Positions 16,114 through 22,961 of a stretch of DNA of 64,000 nucleotides are shown here, in pieces. This stretch comes from Clostridium acidisoli DSM 12555 (GTDB lineage Bacteria; Bacillota; Clostridia; Clostridiales; Clostridiaceae): contig NZ_FWXH01000002.1 of assembly GCF_900176305.1 (NCBI RefSeq), positions 310,001 through 374,000 of the forward strand. The letters are read 5' to 3'. A model generated the notes under the pieces. That model saw only the letters and a program-made list of their open reading frames with translations. It searched no databases and had not been told where the DNA came from. Position numbers and translations under genes: made by a program. The stretch's first letter is position 1, and the number at the start of each line of letters is the position of its first letter.

Positions 16114-16212
16114 TTAATAACTTTTAGTTAAATATGCAATCGCATCCTTTAGTTCTTCTTCTGTTATTAAACCTTTCCTTGCTAATATTCTTAATATTAC
16201 TATTTCAATCAT
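16114..16212 (-). CDS. 32-aa small protein
   Basis: The frame MIEIVILRILARKGLI continues EEELKDAIAYL and has a strong AAGGAGG six to seven bases upstream. It is one amphipathic helix followed by an L-I-T-E-E-E-L turn, like the short C-terminal SHOCT-type helices of phage proteins (G-L-I-T-E-E-E). Function unknown. The ribosome binding site makes it a credible gene despite its size. Confidence 0.5.
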   Translation of the reverse strand: MIEIVILRILARKGLITEEELKDAIAYLTKSY

Positions 16213-16236
16213 AATTTCCTCCTTTTCACTTTTGTG

Positions 16237-16374
16237 TCAATACTTTATTTTTTCGTAAAATATATCGCAAAGCTTGTCTAATAATTCTTGGTCAGCCTTT
16301 TCTTTCTCTTCTGGAGTAAAATCAGGGTAATTTATAATTACCTTAAATCCATTCTTATATTCAATTTTTTGCAT
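16237..16374 (-). CDS. 45-aa small protein
   Basis: It starts MQKIEYKNGFKVIINYPDF and has AGGAGG about six bases upstream. Acidic/Lys-rich helical residues follow (TPEEKEKADQELLDKLCDIF). It is of a kind often seen in clostridial phage early regions, with no known function. It lies 24 bases upstream of the 32-aa gene and is probably in the same transcript. An ATAAGC/GCTTAT hairpin lies about 60 bases upstream (16424-16443). Confidence 0.5.
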   Translation of the reverse strand: MQKIEYKNGFKVIINYPDFTPEEKEKADQELLDKLCDIFYEKIKY

Positions 16375-16499
16375 AGCATCCTCCTATATATTACTTATTT
16401 AATTTAATACTTGTACCTTTAGAATAAGCAAAAAATCGCTTATATGAGCCTTATAGAGCGTGTTGTAAGAATGCTTATATTTGACTTAAGAACCTTAAA

Positions 16500-16574
16500 T
16501 TAGACCTTCTTAATTCTTTCAATTTCAATTTTTCTAAATTGTTCCTCAGAAGTTATCATATTTAAATTTTCCAT
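16500..16574 (-). CDS. Possible 24-aa peptide
   Basis: The frame MENLNMITSEEQFRKIEIER ends ~5 residues later. It starts ten bases after the stop codon of the gene ending at 16584 but has no ribosome binding site, so it would depend on coupling. Weak. The remainder of 16375-16499 shows only a hairpin. Confidence 0.2.
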   Translation of the reverse strand: MENLNMITSEEQFRKIEIERIKKV

Positions 16575-16583
16575 TGTATATAT

Positions 16584-17024
16584 TTAGTCAATTAACTTAT
16601 TTCTTCTAGCATAGTCAAAAATCATACCTTTAAGAAAATTTGTTAAATCTTCTTCTGTTCCTGTACTTATAAAAGAGATTGTACCAATTTCAGGATTATC
16701 ACATGTAAAATTTTCCTGCATATAACCATCATTCGTGATATCTAAATTTATAAATTTTAGGCTATTATTTGTTCTTTTAGACTCTTTAACTGTCCTAACC
16801 TCTTCATATATATCCACAATCTGCTTGCTCCCATCAGAATATATAATCGTTGCTTGTATATTCCTTAATGTATTATCTTTTTCTTTATCTATAATTACAA
16901 TCTTATGCTCTTTTTTATACTTTTCTTTGTCTTCTATATTCTCATGCTTAATAATATAATCAAAAGCAACTTGGAACATTTGTATTGACAATAACTTAGG
17001 CTTGTTTTTATTTTCTTTAATCAT
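16584..17024 (-). CDS. Hypothetical protein (146 aa)
   Basis: Unrecognised. An ATG at 17033 opens the frame, but AGGGAG nine bases before the ATG at 17022-17024 favours the start MIKENKNKPK. The middle is beta-rich (IQATIIYSDGSKQIVDIYEEV) and the C-terminus helical (LTNFLKGMIFDYARRNKLI). No membrane segment or catalytic motif is seen. It is part of the minus-strand run upstream of the repressor region. Confidence 0.5.
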   Translation of the reverse strand: MIKENKNKPKLLSIQMFQVAFDYIIKHENIEDKEKYKKEHKIVIIDKEKDNTLRNIQATIIYSDGSKQIVDIYEEVRTVKESKRTNNSLKFINLDITNDGYMQENFTCDNPEIGTISFISTGTEEDLTNFLKGMIFDYARRNKLID

Positions 17025-17101
17025 TGTCCTCATCTCCCTATTTACATAATAAATCAGTATAAGAATTATAGATGATATATAAAATTTATTTCTTTACTTC
17101 C

Positions 17102-17160
17102 AGACGATAGCACAATTTTATGGTGCTTTAGTCTTCTGTGAGGGCTGAAAATTTAGCCCT
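17102..17160. other. Hairpin pair downstream of the 81-aa gene
   Basis: AGCAC/GTGCT sits inside AGAC/GTCT (about 17102-17134), followed by AGGGCT/AGCCCT with a 7- to 8-base loop (about 17142-17160). Neither has a T run on either strand. Purpose unknown; possibly weak termination or mRNA ends. Confidence 0.35.
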
Positions 17161-17171
17161 TGTATTTGGTC

Positions 17172-17417
17172 TTATTTATCGCTTTTAAACTCTTTGTTTT
17201 TAACATTTTCATTACGTATGCACTTTGCATATTCTCTAGTAAATGTCTTAACCATTCCATTATATTCTTTTTCAGATATAATATTTTCTCTGTAAACTTC
17301 CTTTATTAAACCTAACCCTATAAGGTAACCTATATCTGGCTTTTGTTCAAGTTCAGGCACAATTTCATTTATATTTTCCATTTTCGAATATTCATCCATA
17401 CTATAATCCATCTCCAT
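17172..17417 (-). CDS. Small protein with SHOCT-like helix (81 aa)
   Basis: The 81-residue protein is acidic at the N-terminus. Its middle reads IGLGLIKEVYRENIISEKEYN, resembling the G-x-I-T-E-E-E-Y turn of SHOCT-like short domains and of phage proteins in early regions. Ribosome binding is unclear: the ATG lies in a run of ATGG repeats without a standard site, and the internal Met at residue 7 could be used instead. Function unknown. Confidence 0.45.
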   Translation of the reverse strand: MEMDYSMDEYSKMENINEIVPELEQKPDIGYLIGLGLIKEVYRENIISEKEYNGMVKTFTREYAKCIRNENVKNKEFKSDK

Positions 17418-17496
17418 TATTAAATAAATTTTTGTTTTTATATTTTAACATGTTATATTGCATTTTTCAACCTTTTATTTGTAGTTAATCCAATAA

Positions 17497-17540
17497 ATAA
17501 CACATAATATTATACAAATATCGACATATAACACATAATA
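17497..17540. repeat. Two 13-bp direct repeats, 31 bp apart
   Basis: ATAACACATAATA occurs at 17497-17509 and 17528-17540, three helical turns apart, with a small TATCGACATAT palindrome-like segment between. The spacing suggests binding sites for one protein on the same DNA face. Confidence 0.5.
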
Positions 17541-17560
17541 CTTGATTGACTCTATAAAGT

Positions 17561-17619
17561 TTAAATACTATAATAAAGGTGGATAAACTTTGAGTTTATT
17601 TATTTTATATAGTGTTTAA
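17561..17619. other. Nested inverted repeats in a noncoding gap
   Basis: TTAAATACTATA (17561-17572) pairs with TATAGTGTTTAA (17608-17619) and encloses ATAAACT/AGTTTAT (17583-17589, 17593-17599). No gene lies in 17418-17666, and this plus the direct repeats is all I see there. Confidence 0.45.
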
Positions 17620-17666
17620 TTCTTTAAATAACATTTAGGTCGTAACTAACTGTTATTTTTTTATCT

Positions 17667-17996
17667 TTATTTAGCATCTTGGATTATAGTATCTGGATTT
17701 AATTTATATTTTTCTGCAAGACGCTCACAAGTTTTCTGTGGTGTTATATGATTCGATGTGTGATTTTTCCGCACATCGTTTTTAACTGCATTATTGTTAC
17801 CTTTTTGTCCCCCGACTTTCTTCTTTTCTCTTTCATACTGTAAACCTCTTAAATAAACTCTCTGAAAATCAGTTAAGTTTCTCCTGCCAAGTTGATTGCT
17901 AATGATCCAATCAAGAGCATCTTCTTTTGTTTTGAAGTCTTTCTCAACTGTATTAAATTCAATTAAAACTATATTTGGCATGTACTTTTGTAACAT
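17667..17996 (-). pseudogene. ParB-like nuclease-domain protein fragment
   Basis: The frame holds NQLGRRNLTDFQRVYLRG, REKKKVGGQKG and TCERLAEKYKLNPDTI. This is the middle-to-C-terminal part of a phage/plasmid ParB-like protein whose full form begins with a D-G-H-N-R motif and ends after a longer helix-turn-helix. Here it starts late, with no ribosome binding site, and stops at IIQDAK where relatives continue (R-D-A-x-F-A). It abuts the promoter of the divergent lipoprotein gene, consistent with truncation by recombination. Probably non-functional. Confidence 0.55.
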
Positions 17997-18009
17997 TTTA
18001 CAATTGATT

Positions 18010-18038
18010 TTGTAAATTATCCTATTAAAGTGTATAAT
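18010..18038 (+). promoter_or_regulatory. Sigma-A-type promoter of the small lipoprotein
   Basis: TTGTAA (18010-18015) and TATAAT (18033-18038) are 17 bases apart, with a perfect -10, and lie about 34 bases before the ATG at 18072. Confidence 0.7.
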
Positions 18039-18071
18039 GGTATTTGTTACTAATTATAGGAGGTATATAGT

Positions 18072-18392
18072 ATGATGAATAACTTAAAAATTACTAACAA
18101 AAGGAAGGGATTATCTAAAATACTTACAGCCTGTATTATCATTGCTGGCATTGGAGGCTTATTGGGTGGATGTGGTACAAACAATAGTACTAGTACAAAG
18201 AGTACATCTACAAAAACCGCAAAGGTTACTAAATCCAAAACAGCAATAAATGATGATAGCACTGTATACTATCTAAAAGGTAGTAAAGTTTATTACTTAA
18301 ACAAAACAAATGCAGCCTTAAAAAATAATAAAAACATATTAACTATAGAATTGAAACAAGCTAAAGCATTAGGACTTAAACAATCTAGCTAG
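18072..18392 (+). CDS. Small lipoprotein with cysteine-less Ada/zinc-type module
   Basis: This 106-residue exported protein has a basic start, a hydrophobic core and lipobox LLGGC near residue 34, then a Ser/Thr/Lys linker. The C-terminal ~45 residues (VYYLKGSKVYYLNKTNAAL, then LTIELKQAKALGLK) match the small module usually written H-x-x-x-C-x-x-L...L-x-E-A-K-x-x-G-x-x-P-C-x-x-C. Here every metal-binding Cys/His is replaced. GGAGG precedes the ATG. It has its own promoter and terminator, so it is an independent cargo-type gene. It probably sits on the outer membrane face; function unknown. Confidence 0.65.
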   Translation: MMNNLKITNKRKGLSKILTACIIIAGIGGLLGGCGTNNSTSTKSTSTKTAKVTKSKTAINDDSTVYYLKGSKVYYLNKTNAALKNNKNILTIELKQAKALGLKQSS

Positions 18393-18434
18393 AAATAATA
18401 AGAGTAGGAGACATTTTTCCTACTCTTATTATTT
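18393..18434 (+). terminator. Terminator of the small lipoprotein gene
   Basis: A perfect 17-bp stem (18393-18409 with 18418-18434), AT-rich at its base, directly follows the stop codon. There is no strong T run after it. Confidence 0.55.
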
Positions 18435-18462
18435 GAATGTTGGATATTTATTAAATATACAC

Positions 18463-18490
18463 TTGACTTACGAACCTAACAACTTATAAT
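18463..18490 (+). promoter_or_regulatory. Near-consensus promoter reading into noncoding DNA
   Basis: TTGACT (18463-18468) and TATAAT (18485-18490) are 16 bases apart. It is one of the best sigma-A-type promoters in the accessory region, yet no gene follows on this strand for over 2 kb. The TTATAATCGG containing its -10 is repeated exactly at 18590-18599. Confidence 0.65.
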
Positions 18491-18892
18491 CGGGAACGTC
18501 TGCTTTTGTTTTGGATATAATTTATCTACCTATATGCAGTAAAAAATAATAAAAACTTTAATACTGCACATAAGTAGATAAATTATTAATTATAATCGGT
18601 TTAAGCCTTGCTATGCCCATTAATACCCTTCTTATTTACTGCTAATGCAATATTAACTTAACTTACAATGCTTGTCCTATAAGTGCCTATATGGCTTGTT
18701 AATACCTACCTGTGAATTATCACACCAAGCAACCTTTCCGTACCTTTAAATGGATGTACTCTCCTTGCATTGCACCACTAAAGAAGGGTATAGCGTTTTT
18801 TGTGCAATAGTTGATTTATTTGCAGTGGCTCAACTAACCTACTCTAATTGTTTATAGTTGCTAGAAGTGCATCTACAACTCACATATCATCC

Positions 18893-18923
18893 TAAAAAAG
18901 ACAATAGGAAACTAGACCTATTG
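18893..18923 (-). terminator. Terminator for the integrase-side transcript
   Basis: CAATAGG (18902-18908) pairs with CCTATTG (18917-18923). Read on the minus strand it is followed by TCTTTTTTAGG. It would end transcripts coming from the recombinase and 87-aa genes, antisense to the 3' part of the candidate RNA. Confidence 0.55.
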
Positions 18924-19015
18924 ACAATCTCCATTTTTTTGTTTAAAATTTACATATGATATTTGTTGGAGTTTGTTAAAGGTTTTATTTAACAATATTC
19001 AGTTTTTATTTGTAT

Positions 19016-19051
19016 AAGCTAATGCTGTCGGAAGCATTTGGCTTATTTTTT
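19016..19051 (+). terminator. Plus-strand terminator of the candidate RNA
   Basis: AAGC-T-AATGCT (19016-19026) pairs with AGCATT-TG-GCTT (19033-19044), followed by ATTTTTT. It faces the end of the minus-strand 87-aa gene. No plus-strand protein gene feeds into it except across the noncoding region. Confidence 0.65.
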
Positions 19052-19053
19052 CA

Positions 19054-19317
19054 TTAAAATAAACTTAATATTTCTTCTAATTTGGATTTATTCATAATAA
19101 CTTTATGGATATTATCTTCTAGTATTGGTTTATTTATATTAGTTCCACTAGCTTTAGTAATTGTAACAATGTTATTAAACTTTTCTACAACTAATATTTC
19201 TAAGCTCCCACAAGAATTTATTTCTATTTCCTGCTTAACTATTTCTTCTTTCTTTATAAATGCATCCTTATAAAATCTGTTAATATGCTTATAGTGTTTA
19301 TATTCCATGTGTTCCAT
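19054..19317 (-). CDS. Hypothetical protein following the recombinase (87 aa)
   Basis: Unrecognised. It begins MEHMEYKHYKHINRFYKDAF and has AGGTGA six bases upstream, starting six bases after the recombinase stop codon, so the two are surely one operon. It has a beta-type middle (LEILVVEKFNNIVTITKASG) and a helical end. It could be an accessory to recombination (excisionase-like size), but no helix-turn-helix is evident. Confidence 0.5.
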   Translation of the reverse strand: MEHMEYKHYKHINRFYKDAFIKKEEIVKQEIEINSCGSLEILVVEKFNNIVTITKASGTNINKPILEDNIHKVIMNKSKLEEILSLF

Positions 19318-19323
19318 ATTACT

Positions 19324-20310
19324 TCACCTCTTATTCCTTAAATTCATTAGGGGACTAAATTGCTGATAATTTTTTCTTATATCTGCATCTGTTAAATCAA
19401 GATAAGCTTGTTCTGTGACTTTTACGCTGCTATGACCTAAAATTTTTGAAAGAGTATAAATATTTCCACCTGCCATCAGAAATCTCTTGGAAAAATTATT
19501 TCTTAACTGATGAGGACAAATTTCTTTTAATCCTATTCTTTTACCATAACCTCTTAATTTTGCTTCAAAAGTTCTTATTAATAGTGGTTTCCCACCTGAA
19601 GAGCAAAATAAATAATCACTTTCTACGTACCTGTCCTTGTATTGCAGCCATCGTCTTAAATTTTTTTGCATGATTTGGCTAAAATAAACATACCTATCTC
19701 TTTTACCTTTGGTATTTTCTGCTGGTAAAAGTATACTCCTGTAATTAATGTCTACATCTAAAACTTGTATTGCTAGGCATTCACTTATACGCATACCCGT
19801 ATCTAGAATTAACTGAATGCAAATGTAATCCCTATACTCATGGAATTTTGTTGTATCGATATGCCTTAATAATTCAGAAAATTGTTCATCTGAAATAAAA
19901 TCTTTGGGTTTTCTTTCATTTTTGAATTGCTTGATACTTTTTACTATGTCCTTTTTAATATAATTTTGTTCTTTTAAATAATTAAAGAATACTTTTATAT
20001 TCCTAATGTAATTATTAATTGTCGTTATAGATACTTTTTTTCCATAATCCGTTCTAACTTCTGGCGTGTTAGTTTTTAAACTATTTTTGTTACTTACAAC
20101 AGTATATTTACCACGTTCTTTAATATAATTAATATATTCTCTTATTAACTTCTCGGAAACTTTTGATGCATCCATTATATTTTCTTTTTCATATAAATAC
20201 TTAAAAAATAGCTTTAATGTCTGTTCATAACTCATCATTGTTTTTTTACTAAGATTTTTTGATTCACAATAAATCATAAATTCATCTAATAAAATATTTA
20301 TATTTTTCAT
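19324..20310 (-). CDS. Tyrosine recombinase / integrase
   Basis: The 328-residue enzyme has an N-terminal SAM-like core-binding domain (residues ~1-135) and a C-terminal catalytic domain. The domain carries Arg in TGMRISE, a Lys in the NTKGKR turn, PHQLRNNF (H-x-x-R), LGHSS and the nucleophile in TEQAYLDL, so all catalytic residues are present. It should cut and rejoin DNA for integration or excision of the accessory island. It sits at the island's border, next to spo0A. Expression is probably tuned by the hairpin at 20316-20355 that surrounds its ribosome binding site. No att repeats could be identified in this window. Confidence 0.9.
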   Translation of the reverse strand: MKNINILLDEFMIYCESKNLSKKTMMSYEQTLKLFFKYLYEKENIMDASKVSEKLIREYINYIKERGKYTVVSNKNSLKTNTPEVRTDYGKKVSITTINNYIRNIKVFFNYLKEQNYIKKDIVKSIKQFKNERKPKDFISDEQFSELLRHIDTTKFHEYRDYICIQLILDTGMRISECLAIQVLDVDINYRSILLPAENTKGKRDRYVYFSQIMQKNLRRWLQYKDRYVESDYLFCSSGGKPLLIRTFEAKLRGYGKRIGLKEICPHQLRNNFSKRFLMAGGNIYTLSKILGHSSVKVTEQAYLDLTDADIRKNYQQFSPLMNLRNKR

Positions 20311-20315
20311 AAAAA

Positions 20316-20355
20316 ATAGACCTCCTCCATCTACCTATAGATGAAAAAAGTCTAT
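20316..20355 (-). promoter_or_regulatory. Leader hairpin surrounding the integrase ribosome binding site
   Basis: On the mRNA, ATAGAC (20350-20355) pairs with GTCTAT (20316-20321) and CATCT/AGATG (20328-20343) forms inside. The GGAGGAGG site lies in the internal loop opposite a U run. The outer stem is followed by a T run just before the ATG, so it could hinder translation or terminate early. Confidence 0.45.
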
Positions 20356-20446
20356 TAATATTTTTTTATAGATTTATACATAAAATTTTACATTTTTGCT
20401 TCTAGCATAAAAAGCGAAATGCCTCTTATCCATTGATAATTCTACC

Positions 20447-21259
20447 TTAGCTAACCTTATTTTTAAGTCTTAATTTATCAGCAATCATGGCAATGAATTC
20501 TGAGTTAGTTGGTTTACCTTTACCGTTATGTATTGTGTAGCCAAACAATTTATTAATTGTATCTACTTGTCCTCTTGACCATGCAACTTCTATAGCGTGT
20601 CTTATTGCTCTTTCAACGCGACTTGCTGTTGTATTATATTTTTTTGCTATTGAAGGATAAAGTTCTTTAGTAACTGCAGATAATAATTCAATATTATTAA
20701 CTACCATACTTATAGCTTCTCTTAGATACATATATCCTTTTATGTGTGCTGGAACTCCTATTTCATGAATAATAGCTGTGATTTCAGATTCTAAATCCAA
20801 AGGTCTTTTATTTACAATCTTTTCTTCTGATTCATCTGCTACTACTGTATGTCTTCTACTTGTTCCCTCTGATATTGTGTTATTAAACATTTGTCTTATT
20901 CTCTTTGTGAATACGTCCATATCAAATGGTTTTACTACATAATAATCTGCACCTAAAGTTATTGCTCTTTGTGTTATTTTATCTTGTCCAACTGCTGATA
21001 AAACAATTACATTAGGCATATGTTCAATATTCATATTGTTTAGTCTCTCTAAAACTCCTAATCCATCTAAATGTGGCATTATTATATCAAGTATAACCAA
21101 ATCTGGTTTTTTCTCCTCAATAAGCTTTAAAGCCTCGATTCCATCTTTTGCAATTCCAACTACAACCATATCACTTTGATTTAATAAATAGTCATTTAAA
21201 ATATTACAGAACTCCTTGTTATCATCTGCGATTAATACATTAATTTTTGAATATTCCAT
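20447..21259 (-). CDS. spo0A: Stage 0 sporulation response regulator Spo0A
   Basis: This master regulator of sporulation and solvent/stationary-phase genes has a receiver domain (residues ~5-125) with the acidic pair at LIADDN, the phosphorylated Asp in LVILDIIMP and Lys in VVKPFD. A linker leads to the DNA-binding effector domain with [18 protein letters not shown]. The frame opens at 21289, but GGGGAG seven bases before the ATG at 21257-21259 gives the standard MEYSKINV start and 270 residues. Regulation is visible upstream: a sigma-H-type promoter and an 0A box. It is complete and apparently functional. Confidence 0.97.
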   Translation of the reverse strand: MEYSKINVLIADDNKEFCNILNDYLLNQSDMVVVGIAKDGIEALKLIEEKKPDLVILDIIMPHLDGLGVLERLNNMNIEHMPNVIVLSAVGQDKITQRAITLGADYYVVKPFDMDVFTKRIRQMFNNTISEGTSRRHTVVADESEEKIVNKRPLDLESEITAIIHEIGVPAHIKGYMYLREAISMVVNNIELLSAVTKELYPSIAKKYNTTASRVERAIRHAIEVAWSRGQVDTINKLFGYTIHNGKGKPTNSEFIAMIADKLRLKNKVS

Positions 21260-21306
21260 CTTTATACTCCCCTTCGCTTTAATTTCCATATGTTTACAAA
21301 TTATAT

Positions 21307-21331
21307 ATTCGACAAATCCTTGATAAATCCT
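21307..21331 (-). promoter_or_regulatory. Sigma-H-like promoter and 0A box of spo0A
   Basis: On the minus strand, AGGATTT (21325-21331), 13 bases, then CGAAT (21307-21311) fits the sigma-H pattern. The overlapping TGTCGAA (21308-21314) is a perfect 0A box, implying feedback by Spo0A~P. Confidence 0.6.
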
Positions 21332-21560
21332 TTTATATTATTTAATTTATTTTCGTATATAACTTGTTTTTCTTGCTTAATAAAAACCATCTATTATATA
21401 TAATACCATATTATGTATTATATTGCTAACAAATTACTCAAAAATACTGAAATTTTTATTAATTAATATATTTAGATACTTACTATTTAATTTTATTACT
21501 AACAATATCAAAAATCAACGCATTTTATGCACCCATAGCCATCTATATGAAATTAATCTA

Positions 21561-21598
21561 AAAAGAAGTCTAATTAAATTTTATATAGACTCCTTTTT
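21561..21598 (-). terminator. Terminator of spoIVB
   Basis: AGTCTA/TAGACT arms (21567-21572, 21586-21591), followed on the minus strand by TCTTTTT, lie about 45 bases after the spoIVB stop. The intervening DNA contains GCTACCATC, also seen at 62778-62786. The rest of 21290-21560 has only the spo0A promoter region. Confidence 0.6.
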
Positions 21599-21638
21599 AT
21601 TGTTATTTTATCCATTCGCTACCATCTGAGTGAAAGTT

Positions 21639-22811
21639 TCATTTTATCATTCCTGACCCTTTAAGCATCCATTCTACATATACACCATATCCAGTGTCAG
21701 GATTATTTATCAAAACATGTGTTACCGCACCTACGATTCTGTTATTTTGGATTATGGGACTTCCACTCATACCCTGAACTATACCGCCAGTCTTTTTTAA
21801 TAACTCTGGATCTGTTACCTTTATTACCATACTTTTAGGTCCCGGTGCATCTTGGGAAAACAATTTTTCTATTTTAATATTATAATATTTAGGTTCCTCT
21901 CCATTAATAGTTGTTAAAATTTTTGCATCCCCTTCTTTTATTTCATCTTTAAAAGCAACCTCTATTGGTTTATTTACTTTGCTCTTTCCAATTTTAAATT
22001 TGTCACCATATATACCACACATAGTATTTTCTTTTATATTTCCAATTGGATTTTCTTCATTTATAAAAATTCCTCTAATTTCTCCTGGATCTCCTTTAAT
22101 TCCTTTTTTTACTGAAATTATAGTGGAATTTATTAAGCTACCATCTTTAACCGTTAAAAGTGTTCCTGTGTCTACATCCGTAATTGGATGACCAAGAGCT
22201 GCAAACTTTCCTGATGTTTTATCGTAAAAAGTTAATGTTCCAACACCAGCAGTTGAATCTCTTACCCAAATACCTAGCTTATAGTTTCCATCAACTTCAC
22301 TTTTTAATGGAGTCACCGTTTTTTCAATGCTTTTATTTTTCCTTAATAAAATAATATTAATTTTTCCATCTTTATTTACTTTGTCAATTAAATCTTTAGA
22401 ATCTTTTATTGTAGTTCCATTAATCTTAATTATGCTATCTCCAATTTGAATCCCAGCTTCTCCAGCAGGACTTAATTTTTCTCCATTTTTACCTTCAATA
22501 TCAGACAATCCAACTACTAAAACTCCATTTGTAGTTAATTTAATACCAATTGGCTGCCCTCCTGGAATTACTTTTAATCTTGACTGATAGTTTTTAGCTT
22601 TATTGCTAACAGCAATTGACTTCATTAACTTATTTCCTGAATTTTTTAATGCTAAATCTGATTTTTTGTTCAAACTTTTACTTATTACTCCATTATCACT
22701 ATAAGTGTATTTTACATTTGAAAATTCTCTTAAGTTCATAAAGGTAGTTAAAATCAGAAGAAATATGGACGTTAGAATTAAATATATCATATTAAGTTTT
22801 TTATTTTTCAT
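21639..22811 (-). CDS. spoIVB: SpoIVB sporulation serine peptidase
   Basis: SpoIVB is made in the forespore, crosses into the intermembrane space and triggers processing of pro-sigma-K. The 390-residue protein has an N-terminal membrane anchor (residues ~8-25) and a PDZ domain (about 95-175, SDIEGKNGEKLSPAGEAGI). An S55 peptidase domain follows, with the His in LGHPITDVDTG and the Ser in GMSGSPI. Its place next to spo0A is the usual clostridial and bacillar order (recN-spoIVB-spo0A). All key residues are present. Confidence 0.95.
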   Translation of the reverse strand: MKNKKLNMIYLILTSIFLLILTTFMNLREFSNVKYTYSDNGVISKSLNKKSDLALKNSGNKLMKSIAVSNKAKNYQSRLKVIPGGQPIGIKLTTNGVLVVGLSDIEGKNGEKLSPAGEAGIQIGDSIIKINGTTIKDSKDLIDKVNKDGKINIILLRKNKSIEKTVTPLKSEVDGNYKLGIWVRDSTAGVGTLTFYDKTSGKFAALGHPITDVDTGTLLTVKDGSLINSTIISVKKGIKGDPGEIRGIFINEENPIGNIKENTMCGIYGDKFKIGKSKVNKPIEVAFKDEIKEGDAKILTTINGEEPKYYNIKIEKLFSQDAPGPKSMVIKVTDPELLKKTGGIVQGMSGSPIIQNNRIVGAVTHVLINNPDTGYGVYVEWMLKGSGMIK

Positions 22812-22921
22812 ATTTGTTCCTCCTGTTTACTTAAGACTCTAATTTTAACTTACCCTAATGAAATTTTATTATGCTGTTTTATCTCTGTATATAGAGTTAA
22901 TTAAAAATATAAAAACAAAAA

Positions 22922-22955
22922 AAAACCATAATATTATTATGGTTTTTTTTATGTA
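22922..22955 (-). terminator. Terminator between recN and spoIVB
   Basis: AACCATAATA/TATTATGGTT arms are flanked by A and T runs on both sides. It directly follows the recN stop codon, so it serves recN. spoIVB then starts from its own promoter. Confidence 0.75.
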
Positions 22956-22961
22956 TTTTTA

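Larger units (their letters stand above)
18497..19051 (+). ncRNA. Candidate large structured RNA (~550 nt)
   Basis: The predicted transcript runs from the promoter at 18463 to the plus-strand terminator at 19016-19051. Its longest ATG frame is ~35 codons and lacks a ribosome binding site. Pairings seen include a 5' hairpin, AATTTATCTAC/GTAGATAAATT (18519-18529, 18574-18584) with an inner TGCAGTA/TACTGCA. A perfect 11-bp long-range helix joins 18623-18633 and 18781-18791. It encloses ATGCAA/TTGCAT (18645-18650, 18765-18770) and GCTTG/CAAGC around TGTGA/TCACA (18711-18724). TAGTTGA/TCAACTA pairs 18808-18814 with 18830-18836. G+C is ~36% at 18601-18900. Size and prophage setting recall large phage RNAs such as ROOL, but identity is not shown. 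Confidence 0.5.

Noticed and set aside
18484-18599. Insertion element bounded by TTATAATCGG direct repeats
   Set aside because: The two 10-bp copies flank a hairpin but there are no terminal inverted repeats at the borders. The first copy is part of a promoter -10, so they are noted as repeats only.
19324-20446. Attachment (att) core at the integrase-spo0A border
   Set aside because: No exact repeat of this border was found elsewhere in the window. The left end of the island lies outside, so no att site can be supported.
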